This document shows, in pieces, positions 38,357-46,801 of a DNA stretch of 64,000 nucleotides. Where the stretch lies: positions 62,001 to 126,000 of the forward strand of contig MWCT01000004.1 in NCBI GenBank assembly GCA_002070185.1. Reading direction: 5' to 3'. Every line of letters begins with the position of its first letter. The first letter of the stretch is position 1. Source of the stretch: a candidate division BRC1 bacterium ADurb.Bin183. GTDB taxonomy: Bacteria; Sumerlaeota; Sumerlaeia; MWCT01. A program made the position numbers and the translations under genes. Below the pieces are notes generated by a model. It was given only the letters and a program-made list of their open reading frames with translations, did not search any database and was not told the origin of the DNA.

Positions 38357-39247
38357 ATGCCGGTTTATGAAAACAAATACAAAATCAGGGCATGGGCGGC
38401 GCAAAAAGGGTTGTTTCGTCTGCTGGCGTTTTCGCGTTTTACCTACCTTCAATTGAAGGACAAGAAGCCGGTTCAGACCTTTTTTATTATGTCGTGGGCG
38501 CCGTTTATCATCACGCTTGGCTTGATTTATTTGACAATCAATGTTAAGATTTTGGATAAGTTTGGGATTCCATTAAAGGCTCTTCCGCAAATTAACGCCA
38601 AATTTTTCAAGTATTACCTTTTTTGGCAGATGCCTTTTGTTCTTTTTTTTACTATGGTTATCGGACCGCCTTTGATTGCCAACGACATTCGGCACAAGGC
38701 TCTGCCGATGATTCTTTCTAAACCCATCAGCCGGGCGGAATACATTCTGGGAAAATTTCTGATTCTTTTTATTCTCCTTTCGATGGTTACATGGATGCAG
38801 GGCGTTTTGCTTTTTATCGCAACGACCGCCGCCATGCCCGGCGAGAGCAACTGGCTGCAGTTTTTTTGGAGCGAGACAATCTGGATATTGCCCAGAATAT
38901 TTATATTCTCGTTAATTGTTATCATAACGATGAATCTTTTGGCGCTTTGCTTTTCGAGTCTGACGAATAACCACCGTTTTGCGGGCGTTGGTCTGATTAT
39001 GTTCATCATCGGCAGCATGGTTGTTGCGGGCATGGCAAGCCAGATATTCCACATGAACATTTTAAAAAGCCTCTCGCCTGTTTTCAGTATCACAAACATT
39101 GCGGAGTTTATGTTTTACACCGCCAGCGTGAGTTATCGAAGCGGGAATCAATTGGTTGTATCAGTTGTATATTTGCTCCTGCTTTGGGGCGTAAGTTTGT
39201 TAGTTCTTTTTTCAAGAGTCAGGGCATTTTCGGTATTCAGGGAATAG
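38357..39247 (+). CDS. ABC-2 family permease (first module)
   Basis: A 296-residue protein with six hydrophobic helices. The cytoplasmic coupling segment VIGPPLIANDIRHKALPMILSKPISRAEYILGKF is the conserved ABC-2 region. A long periplasmic-facing loop follows the first helix. It should pair with the ATPase at 37342. Cargo unknown. Confidence 0.88.
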   Translation: MPVYENKYKIRAWAAQKGLFRLLAFSRFTYLQLKDKKPVQTFFIMSWAPFIITLGLIYLTINVKILDKFGIPLKALPQINAKFFKYYLFWQMPFVLFFTMVIGPPLIANDIRHKALPMILSKPISRAEYILGKFLILFILLSMVTWMQGVLLFIATTAAMPGESNWLQFFWSETIWILPRIFIFSLIVIITMNLLALCFSSLTNNHRFAGVGLIMFIIGSMVVAGMASQIFHMNILKSLSPVFSITNIAEFMFYTASVSYRSGNQLVVSVVYLLLLWGVSLLVLFSRVRAFSVFRE

Positions 39248-39248
39248 G

Positions 39249-40190
39249 ATGAACGGCGAACCCATCATCGAATTGGAAAACCTCTCCCGCTGGTATGGGG
39301 AAATTCTGGGCGTGAATCGAATCAATGCCACGATTCCTCCCGGCATCACGGGTTTATTGGGACCGAATGGGGCGGGCAAATCCACGCTGATGAATCTGAT
39401 GTGCGGGCTTTTGCGTCCCAGCCAAGGCAGGGCTTGCGTCTTTGGCGAACCCATCTGGAATAACTATAAGGCTTTTTACCGCCTTGGCTATTGCACGCAA
39501 CACGACACTTTTTATGAAAGCATGACGGCGATTGAATTTCTTTACATGCTTCTTTCGCTGCGCGGGTATGATAAAAAAACGACGAGGCTCCTTGCCGAAC
39601 AGGCTCTGGAGCGCGTCAAACTTCAAGAAGCCGCTAACAAACGCATCGGCAGCTTTTCCAAAGGAATGCGCCAGCGTATCAAGGTCGCGTTGGCGCTGGC
39701 TGATAATCCCGACATCCTTGTCCTTGATGAGCCGCTCAACGGGCTTGATGTTGTTGGACGCCACGACATGATCGAACTGATTAAAAACTATGGACGCGAG
39801 GGACGCAACGTCATTATCTCAAGCCACATTCTGCATGAAATCGAGGCGATGACAAACAACATCCTGATGCTCTCGCACGGTTATCTGATGGCGGAGGGGG
39901 ACGTGCGCGAGGTGCGCGGACTTCTCAAAAGGCATCCGCACAAGGTTTTCATTCGCTGCGCTCAGCCGCGCCGTTTTGCCGCTCTTCTTTTTGAACTGAA
40001 CAGCGCAAACAGCGTCCAGCTGGATGCCGACGGCGAAAGTCTTGTAGCGCAGACTTTTGACCTTGATTCTTTCTATCTCCATTTGAACGAGATTGTCTTA
40101 GAGCATAATATCCACATCAGCCTTGTCACGGTTTCCGATGAAAACATCAGAGCTGTGTTTGAATATTTGTCGGAGAGCAATCATGAATAA
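39249..40190 (+). CDS. ABC-2 exporter ATPase (second module)
   Basis: A 313-residue ATPase: Walker A GPNGAGKST (38-46), signature FSKGMRQRIKVALAL, Walker B ILVLDEPLNGLD. It starts 1 bp after the upstream permease stop and its last codons overlap the next permease gene. It is similar in plan to the first ATPase, suggesting a gene-pair duplication. Confidence 0.94.
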   Translation: MNGEPIIELENLSRWYGEILGVNRINATIPPGITGLLGPNGAGKSTLMNLMCGLLRPSQGRACVFGEPIWNNYKAFYRLGYCTQHDTFYESMTAIEFLYMLLSLRGYDKKTTRLLAEQALERVKLQEAANKRIGSFSKGMRQRIKVALALADNPDILVLDEPLNGLDVVGRHDMIELIKNYGREGRNVIISSHILHEIEAMTNNILMLSHGYLMAEGDVREVRGLLKRHPHKVFIRCAQPRRFAALLFELNSANSVQLDADGESLVAQTFDLDSFYLHLNEIVLEHNIHISLVTVSDENIRAVFEYLSESNHE

Positions 40191-41022
40191 TCAACCAACC
40201 ACATGGCTCTCGCCCAATTCCATCCGAAGAAGCCGCCAGATACTGACCATTGTCAATTTGAGTATTCGGCGTTATCTTTTTACGCGCAACATGTGGGTGC
40301 TGATTATTCTTGGCGGGCTGCCGTTAATTTTTGTCACGTTAATTATTTTGAGCAAGCCAATTACAAGTTTGACGGATGCCAACCGTGCATTTCAAATGAC
40401 ATTCCGGATATATTACATCCACTTTTCGATTTTTTTCATCGCCAGCATTTTCGGTTTTTCGCTTTTGCGCAAGGAGGTGGACGACCGCACGCTGCATTAT
40501 CTTTTCATGCAGCCAGTAAACCGCTCTCTCATTATTTTTTCAAAATACTTTGGTTATATCGTGGTCACTTGGACTTATCTTTCCGCCGCGTTTCTTCTCA
40601 CATATTTTATCATGTTCCTGCCGTTTGGGCTGAATGTGATGAAGCGGGAGTTGTTTCACATGGGGCGCGCGGTTTCGCTGATTCAGGAATGCTTTGTGAT
40701 GTTGCTGGCGCTGGGGCTTTATGGAGCGGTCTCCATGGTTATGGGAACGATTTTCAAATCGGCGTGGTATGGGATTATTTTCTACCTTTGGGAAGCGGGG
40801 CTCCCCTATTTGCCTTCCACATTCAAATACCTCACCATTTCACAATATCTGCAAGCGATTACGCCCGAACGAAGCATTTTGCCTGCAAGTTTTTTCGAGC
40901 TATACGGAGACATCCCCACTGCGTTTGAATGTATCCTTGCCGTGATTATTGTCGTTGGCTTCTTCGGAGGATTAACGTTATTCCTTATCCGCCGTTATGA
41001 ATGCCGTTATTCGGAAACGTAA
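40183..41022 (+). CDS. ABC-2 family permease (second module)
   Basis: A 279-residue protein with about six helices and the ABC-2 coupling segment LLRKEVDDRTLHYLFMQPVNRSLIIFSKY. The ATG at 40183 has GGAGAG a few bases upstream and overlaps the ATPase gene by 8 bp; an ATG at 40123 would overlap it by 68 bp and is less likely. It closes the run of six genes that begins with the sigma factor. Confidence 0.88.
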   Translation: MNNQPTTWLSPNSIRRSRQILTIVNLSIRRYLFTRNMWVLIILGGLPLIFVTLIILSKPITSLTDANRAFQMTFRIYYIHFSIFFIASIFGFSLLRKEVDDRTLHYLFMQPVNRSLIIFSKYFGYIVVTWTYLSAAFLLTYFIMFLPFGLNVMKRELFHMGRAVSLIQECFVMLLALGLYGAVSMVMGTIFKSAWYGIIFYLWEAGLPYLPSTFKYLTISQYLQAITPERSILPASFFELYGDIPTAFECILAVIIVVGFFGGLTLFLIRRYECRYSET

Positions 41023-41349
41023 TTTCCCGCAGTTGTAAATCTCTTTTTAATTTTTAAGCCTAATCGGATAATTCCAGATTTATATTTTGAATTTGAATGT
41101 GCCGTTAAAGGCTATCGAGGCAATCCTGCCAATTCAACGTTGCGCCGGTTTTTGAGAGCGCAGATGAACGATAAAATGTTGGCAGTTTTTTATAGGGTAA
41201 TAAAAACTGCATTGCTTCCAAAAGTTCTACGGGGCGGGGAAATATTTTGCATGTTTTTTCTTGAAATGATGAAAGGGTCAAGGTAGATAAGCGCGTTTTT
41301 GTTTTGTGTGAATTAATAATTTTCATCAAATTTTCAAGGCGTAAACATT
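41023..41349. other. Intergenic region before rnfD with a perfect hairpin
   Basis: No gene is supported. GCAGTTTTT (41182-41190) and AAAAACTGC (41202-41210) form a perfect 9-bp stem with an 11-bp loop. It may end transcription of the ABC operon or regulate rnf. The rest is AT-rich, and no clear promoter hexamers were found. Confidence 0.45.
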
Positions 41350-42432
41350 ATGGATGAAACACAGTCGGGCGATCATAATGCCGCCCCGAAACCGGTGGCT
41401 CCCCAAAAGACCCGACCGGCGCCAAAAGAGCGCATCCCCTCGCTTGTTGTTACGTATTCGCCCCACATAGGCACTGAGCAATCCATCGAGAAAATTATGT
41501 ATATGGTTGCTCTGGCGTTGGCGCCGGCATGTCTGGCTTCCATTTATTTTTTTGGATTGCGGGCTTTGCTTGTGCTGGCAGTTTCGGTAGCGGGGTGTCT
41601 TGCGTTTGAGGCTATCTTCATCAGGCTCATGCAGCCGGGGACGGACTGGAAGCGCACGACGTTGGATGGCAGCGCCATTGTGACTGGGCTTCTTTTGGGG
41701 ATGAACCTCTCAGCCGGCGCGCCGGTCTGGATGATTATCGCGGGTTGTTTTGTGGCGATGTTTATCGGCAAGCATGTTTATGGCGGATTGGGGCAGAATC
41801 CTTTCAACCCAGCATTGGTTGCGCGGGTATTTTTATTGATTTCATTTCCGAAAGAGATGACGAAGTGGGTTGCGGCGCGGGGCGATGTGTTTGGGACGGT
41901 GGATGCCGCGAGTTTTGCCACGCCGCTTAATGTGCTGAAATTGCAAGGCGCAGCAAAGGCGATGGGGCTTTCGAAGATGGGGCTTTTTCTTGGAAGCTGC
42001 GGAGGATGCCTTGGGGAGACGAGCGCGTTGGCTCTTCTTATCGGCGGCGTTTTTCTGATTGCCCTGCGCATTATTCGCTGGCACATTCCTGTTTCATTTA
42101 TCGGAACTGTTTTTATTTTTACAGGCATACTTTGGCTTGTGAATCCGCAAAAATATGCGGATCCTTTTTTTCACATTCTCACAGGCGGGGTGATGCTGGG
42201 GGCGATTTTTATGGCGACGGACATGGTGACCTCGCCCATCACCGGCGCGGGGATGATTGTCTTTGGGGTTGGTTGCGGGGCGCTGACGACAGTCATTCGT
42301 GTTTTTGGCATCTATCCCGAAGGGGTATCCTTCGCGATACTCATTATGAACGGGATGACGCCTTTGATTGACCGATATGTGAAGGGGCGCCGATACGGTC
42401 TTCGACCGGTTATGATTCCTCAAAAGTCTTAA
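41350..42432 (+). CDS. rnfD: Ion-translocating electron transport complex subunit RnfD
   Basis: A 360-residue inner-membrane subunit of the Rnf complex. The N-terminal 40 residues are cytoplasmic, then about ten helices. LDGSAIVTG is conserved. DAASFAT (T191) is the likely covalent FMN site, although the usual SGAT is SFAT here. The second half has the TDMVTSPITG signature. The flavin is attached by ApbE, whose gene is in the same cluster. The length fits RnfD rather than the longer NqrB. Confidence 0.92.
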   Translation: MDETQSGDHNAAPKPVAPQKTRPAPKERIPSLVVTYSPHIGTEQSIEKIMYMVALALAPACLASIYFFGLRALLVLAVSVAGCLAFEAIFIRLMQPGTDWKRTTLDGSAIVTGLLLGMNLSAGAPVWMIIAGCFVAMFIGKHVYGGLGQNPFNPALVARVFLLISFPKEMTKWVAARGDVFGTVDAASFATPLNVLKLQGAAKAMGLSKMGLFLGSCGGCLGETSALALLIGGVFLIALRIIRWHIPVSFIGTVFIFTGILWLVNPQKYADPFFHILTGGVMLGAIFMATDMVTSPITGAGMIVFGVGCGALTTVIRVFGIYPEGVSFAILIMNGMTPLIDRYVKGRRYGLRPVMIPQKS

Positions 42433-42443
42433 AGGTTTTTGCC

Positions 42444-43019
42444 ATGGCGAAAAAAGAATTTACAAGTTTGCAGATATTCATCATCTTGACGATTGTGGCG
42501 CTTGCCTCAGCAGGTATCTTAGCCTTTGTGAATGCTGTGACGAAAAAACCTATTGAGAATGCGGAGGCGGCAAAGAAACGCGATGCGCTCAAGATGGTTT
42601 TGCCCGCCAACGTCGAAAAAACGGAATCGAAAAAATTCAATTACAAGGGCGCAGAGGTGGAAATCAATATCGGGTTGGATAGCGCCGGAAAGCCCGCGGG
42701 CTACGCCTTTGAATCCACCACAGATATAGGTTTCAGCGGGGCGATTCTTTTTCTTGTGGGCGTGGATGCGCAAGGGAATATCAGCGGCTACAAGGTTCTG
42801 GAACACAAGGAAACACCGGGGCTGGGCGATAACATCAAAGGCGATAAATTCAGCGGGCAGTTCAAGGGCAAGGGACTTTCGAATTTCAAGTTTAAGGTGA
42901 CTAAGGACGGGGGCGATGTGCAGGCAATCACAGCCGCCACGATTTCTTCCCGCGCCACTGCCGACGCTCTTCAAAAAGGGCTTGAATTAATAGCCGAATA
43001 CAAGAAATCCAATCCTTGA
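42444..43019 (+). CDS. rnfG: Rnf complex subunit RnfG (FMN-binding)
   Basis: A 191-residue periplasmic FMN protein anchored by one N-terminal helix (about 10-30). The FMN-binding domain includes HKETPGLG (121-128) and ITAATISSRA (162-171), where T166 should carry covalent FMN. The family consensus is S/TGAT; here it is TAAT. Short gap from rnfD (11 bp) and 20 bp to rnfE, so one operon. Confidence 0.93.
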   Translation: MAKKEFTSLQIFIILTIVALASAGILAFVNAVTKKPIENAEAAKKRDALKMVLPANVEKTESKKFNYKGAEVEINIGLDSAGKPAGYAFESTTDIGFSGAILFLVGVDAQGNISGYKVLEHKETPGLGDNIKGDKFSGQFKGKGLSNFKFKVTKDGGDVQAITAATISSRATADALQKGLELIAEYKKSNP

Positions 43020-43039
43020 GGATTTGAGGTGACGACGTC

Positions 43040-43660
43040 ATGAGCGGAAAACTTTTGGGCGAATTTACGAAGGGTTTGTGGAAGGAGCATCCCATCTTCC
43101 GCATTGTGCTTGGGATGTGCCCGACGCTTGCCATATCCAATCAAGCCATAAACGCAATTGGAATGGGCATCAGCGTCATCTTTGTTCTGACGTGTTCGAA
43201 CGTGGTCATCTCGCTGATGCGCAAAATCACGCCGGATAAAATCCGCATCCCTCTTTTTATTGTGGTCATTTCCACATTCGTGACGGTGACTGACCTGACG
43301 CTTCACGCCGTTGCGCCCGCCGTTTGGACGGCGCTGGGCATCTTTATCCCGTTAATCGTCGTGAACTGCATCATCATCGGGCGCGCCGAGGCGTTTGCCC
43401 AGAAGAGCGATGTCCTTGTCTCCGCACTGGACGGCATCGGCATGGGTTTAGGCTTCACATGGGGGTTGCTCGCTATCGGAACGGTGCGCGAGATTTTGGG
43501 CGGCGGAACGTGGTTCGGGATTCAGGTTTTGGGCAAGGAGACCTCCACAGCCATCATGATGATTCTGCCAGCGGGTGGATTCATTACGTTGGGGATTATT
43601 CTGGCGGCGATGAACAAGATTGAATCGCTCAAGGCGGCGCGCCAATCTCATGCTGCATGA
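43040..43660 (+). CDS. rnfE: Rnf complex subunit RnfE
   Basis: A 206-residue protein with six helices. It starts FTKGLWKEHPIFRIVLGMCPTL and contains the conserved ALDGIGMGLGFTW, typical of RnfE/NqrD. With RnfA it forms the inner channel carrying a membrane iron-sulphur site (cysteines of LGMCPTLA). Ribosome site GAGG upstream. Confidence 0.94.
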   Translation: MSGKLLGEFTKGLWKEHPIFRIVLGMCPTLAISNQAINAIGMGISVIFVLTCSNVVISLMRKITPDKIRIPLFIVVISTFVTVTDLTLHAVAPAVWTALGIFIPLIVVNCIIIGRAEAFAQKSDVLVSALDGIGMGLGFTWGLLAIGTVREILGGGTWFGIQVLGKETSTAIMMILPAGGFITLGIILAAMNKIESLKAARQSHAA

Positions 43661-43673
43661 AAGGATGGCATGA

Positions 43674-44249
43674 ATGCTCTATATCATCATCATCATTAAT
43701 ACGGTGCTTGTCCAGAATATGGTTTTTTATTGGATTCTGGGCATCTGCCCTTATCTGGGCGTTTCGCGAAAAATTGACACTGCTGTCGGTATGGGGCTTG
43801 CGGTCATTTTTGTGCTGACAATGTCCGCCATGGCGGCTTTTGCGGTTCAGAAGCTCATTTTAGACCCCTTGAATCTGCAATATCTTCAAACGCTTTCTTT
43901 CATTTTGGTTATTGCAGCTTTGGTTCAGTTGGTGGAGATGATTTTAAAAAAGCATAGCCAGCCTCTTTATCGCGCGTTGGGAATTTATCTGCCGCTCATA
44001 ACAACCAACTGCGCTGTTCTTGGCGTGGCTGTTTTGAACATTCGTAAGAATTATACTGCGCTTGAGGCGCTCTTTTTCAGTCTTGGCGCGGCGAGCGGGT
44101 TTGCGCTTGCGCTTTTCATTTTCGCGGGAATTCGCGAACGTCTGGCGCTTTCCAATATTCCCAAATCATTCCGCGGATTTTCGATTTCACTGATAACCGC
44201 GGGAATCATGTCTATGGCTTTTCTCGGATTTGCGGGATTGGCAAAATAA
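43674..44249 (+). CDS. rnfA: Rnf complex subunit RnfA
   Basis: A 191-residue, six-helix membrane protein homologous to RnfE in the opposite orientation: NTVLVQNMVFYWILGICPYLGVS and the PLITTNCAVLGVA block with conserved cysteines. It pairs with RnfE. Ribosome site AAGGATGG. Next in the cluster is apbE. RnfB and RnfC do not follow. Confidence 0.94.
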   Translation: MLYIIIIINTVLVQNMVFYWILGICPYLGVSRKIDTAVGMGLAVIFVLTMSAMAAFAVQKLILDPLNLQYLQTLSFILVIAALVQLVEMILKKHSQPLYRALGIYLPLITTNCAVLGVAVLNIRKNYTALEALFFSLGAASGFALALFIFAGIRERLALSNIPKSFRGFSISLITAGIMSMAFLGFAGLAK

Positions 44250-44253
44250 AGCG

Positions 44254-45300
44254 GTGCGAACTTTTTTCAAAAAACATCGGCTCCTCAATGTCGGGGTTCT
44301 ATTACTCGTTTTTACGTTTCTTCTATGGATACGGATTGCCAGAAAACCCGCATGGGTTGTAGTCAGCGACGAATTCCCCGCTATGGGAACAGTTGTTGAA
44401 ATTCAAATCGTATGCCTATCCAACAATATTAAGGCGGCGGGGGATGCGCTCGAGGCGGCTCGCGACGAAATTTCGCGCCTTGAATCTCTCATGAGCCCCA
44501 ATATCTCAACAAGCGATATTTACCGCATCAATCAGAAAGCGGCATCGGAACCGGTTGAAATTTCGGCGGAGACGTTCGATGTTATCAAAAACGCCCTTGC
44601 CCTTTCGGAGAAAACAGATGGCGCATTCGACATCACTTTTGCATCCGTTGCTAAATTATGGAGTCTCAAACCGGAAGCGCCGCGCATTCCAACAGATGAT
44701 GAAATTGCGATTAAATTGCACATGGTTAATTATAAAAACGTCATCCTTGATGAAGGAAATCGCACGGTTAAATTTGCGCAAGAGGGCATGGAGATCGGAT
44801 TAGGCGGCATTGCCAAGGCGACCGCTGTTGAGCGGGCAGTGAACATAATCAAGGAGCGCGGGTACTCCGACGCCCTTGTCAATGCAGGCGGGGATATTTA
44901 TGCTATGGGATTCAACGCAAAAAGGAAACCGTGGCGCATCGGCATTCGGCATCCGCGAGATAATACAAAATTCTTAAAGGAAATAGATGTGAGCAATATC
45001 GCCGTTTTCACATCCGGCGATTACGAACGCGTTGTTGAAGTTGACGGCAAAAGGTATCATCATCTTTTTGACCCGCAAACGGGAAAACCGGCGGAGAAGT
45101 GCATCAGCGCGACTGTGATAGCGCACGATATCAAAACTGTTGCGGGGCTTTCGGCTTCGGTATTCATTTTGGGTCCGGAAAAAGGGCTTGAACTCATACG
45201 CACAATACCGGCGGCGGATGCGCTGATTGTTACTCCCGACCTTGCCGTTCATTCCACCGAATTCTTCCAAAAATACGAAGGCTCCATCCCGGAGAATTAA
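44254..45300 (+). CDS. apbE: FAD:protein FMN transferase (ApbE)
   Basis: A 348-residue exported enzyme that transfers FMN from FAD to a Thr in the DxxSGAT-type motifs of RnfD and RnfG. A membrane helix near residues 12-28 anchors it with the catalytic domain outside. Marks: EFPAMGTVVEI, GAFDITFASVAKLW, GGIAKATAVERAV, and HHLFDPQTGKPAE. The start is uncertain: GTG at 44254 lies 4 bp after the rnfA stop; TTG at 44230 would overlap rnfA. Neither has a strong ribosome site. Confidence 0.9.
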   Translation: MRTFFKKHRLLNVGVLLLVFTFLLWIRIARKPAWVVVSDEFPAMGTVVEIQIVCLSNNIKAAGDALEAARDEISRLESLMSPNISTSDIYRINQKAASEPVEISAETFDVIKNALALSEKTDGAFDITFASVAKLWSLKPEAPRIPTDDEIAIKLHMVNYKNVILDEGNRTVKFAQEGMEIGLGGIAKATAVERAVNIIKERGYSDALVNAGGDIYAMGFNAKRKPWRIGIRHPRDNTKFLKEIDVSNIAVFTSGDYERVVEVDGKRYHHLFDPQTGKPAEKCISATVIAHDIKTVAGLSASVFILGPEKGLELIRTIPAADALIVTPDLAVHSTEFFQKYEGSIPEN

Positions 45301-45588
45301 GCAAGGTATTGGAGGCAGCCTCTCCAGATCTTTGCGCTTTCAAGTCGGCGGAAAAAAGTTATCGAAAAGATTATGAAGCAATCGGAACCCTTATGGCAAA
45401 TTTATTATTATACACAACCTGTTAGAAAAGAGATTCATGATAAAACGAACTGGGTTTCTGTGTTTTAACTAATCACGAATTGATTAAACAGTTGTCAGAA
45501 TAATATGCCTTTTTAGTTGACGCTAATTCACAAGATTGGAAACTGGCTTTTCATTTGTTGAGCGACGGGAAAAGGAAAATATTTATCA
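45301..45588. other. Intergenic region after apbE
   Basis: No gene, promoter or terminator is well supported. A short frame at 45373-45468 has no family look and no ribosome site. GGAGGCAGCCTCTCC near 45311 can fold weakly. The next start at 45589 has AAGGAAAA upstream. Confidence 0.3.
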
Positions 45589-46659
45589 ATGTTTCGCAGA
45601 CATAAAAGAACAATCAAGTTTATTATCGGTTGCGCCCTGTCGTTGTTCTTTCTTTATCTTGCCTTTAAGAATGTAGAGTTGCGGAAATTGTGGCAGGTAT
45701 TTAAGGAAATCAACTATCTTTGGACAATCCCTGTCGCCTTAATCACATTATTAGGGATGTATTTTAGAGCCGTCCGCTGGCGCTGGATTTTCAAATCAAG
45801 ATACGAGTTTTCATCAAAGGAACTCTTTCCGCCGCTTATTATCGGTTTTGCGCTCAATAGCCTTCTTCCTCTAAGAGCGGGCGAATTTGCCAGACCCTTT
45901 GTCCTCTCCCGCAAGAAAAAAATCCCCTATACTACATCATTTGCCACTGTCCTTGTCGAACGCATTGTTGACGGCGTTACTCTTTTATTCTCATTTTTTG
46001 TTACTCTTCTTTTTGTGCGGATAGATCCGGGAACCTCAATGCAGCTCAATATGGGGAACTGGAATTATATTATTACCGGCGAAATGCTCCGGAAGGCAAA
46101 CCATTCATTTGCGATAATTATTTTTATCATGTTGATTGGCTCTCTTACGCTCATCATTAGACCGCTCCGCGCTTTTTATGAAAAGATAATATCCAGTTTG
46201 TCTTTTTTAAAAGAATCTTACCGTTCAAAATTAATCCATCTGTTGCATAGTTTTTCTGAGGGTTTTGATTCTCTGAAAGATTTTAAGAACATATCTATGA
46301 TAGCAATTTATTCGGCAATCATCTGGGCTATGGTGGGATTCAGTTTGCAGGTTATGTCTTGGGGATTTCCAGATCTTTCTTTAAACTTTTTTCACGGTAT
46401 GGCGGTCATGATTATCATCTGTTTTGCCATAATGCTGCCAGCCGCGCCGGGATATTGGGGGCTTTATGAATGCGGAACAATTTTTGCGTTAATTGCGCTG
46501 GGGCTTGTCAAATCTCAAGGAGGGAATGAGACGGCGCTTGGGTTTTCGCTGGTTATACATTTTCTTCAAACTCTTCCGATTATTTTGATGGGTTTATTTT
46601 TCCTTTGGAAAGAAAATATATCGCTGAAGCAGCTTGAGGAAATTAGAGAAAATGATTGA
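45589..46659 (+). CDS. Flippase-like membrane protein (LPG synthase TM region, UPF0104)
   Basis: A 356-residue protein with eight or so helices: LRKLWQVFKEINYLWTIPVA, RAVRWRWIF, LRAGEFARPFVLSRK, and a PAAPGYWGLYECGTIFAL segment near the end. This is the lysylphosphatidylglycerol-synthetase/UPF0104 family, which moves lipids or lipid-linked sugars across the inner membrane. There is no LPG synthase catalytic domain. Confidence 0.88.
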   Translation: MFRRHKRTIKFIIGCALSLFFLYLAFKNVELRKLWQVFKEINYLWTIPVALITLLGMYFRAVRWRWIFKSRYEFSSKELFPPLIIGFALNSLLPLRAGEFARPFVLSRKKKIPYTTSFATVLVERIVDGVTLLFSFFVTLLFVRIDPGTSMQLNMGNWNYIITGEMLRKANHSFAIIIFIMLIGSLTLIIRPLRAFYEKIISSLSFLKESYRSKLIHLLHSFSEGFDSLKDFKNISMIAIYSAIIWAMVGFSLQVMSWGFPDLSLNFFHGMAVMIIICFAIMLPAAPGYWGLYECGTIFALIALGLVKSQGGNETALGFSLVIHFLQTLPIILMGLFFLWKENISLKQLEEIREND

Positions 46660-46720
46660 ATATTTGCGAGATGATGAAATATTTGAGTTGACATAAAGGG
46701 ACATTACCCATAGACAATAC

Positions 46721-46729
46721 TGGTATAAT
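46721..46729 (+). promoter_or_regulatory. Extended -10 promoter of pilB-pilT
   Basis: TGGTATAAT is a full extended -10 (TGnTATAAT), 73 bp before the pilB start. TTGACA lies 36 bp upstream of it, too far for a paired -35. Confidence 0.5.
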
Positions 46730-46801
46730 TGTCATGGAGGTATTGTATTTCTCTTTTAGCCATTTGCAAATTAAAATAATATTAAATAACAGGTGATTTT
46801 A

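Noticed and set aside
41105..41329. Minus-strand frame of 74 codons before rnfD
   Set aside because: No start signal or motif. The region looks like spacer with a hairpin.
45373..45468. Short plus-strand frame in the spacer after apbE
   Set aside because: No ribosome site, no recognised motif and too short to support.
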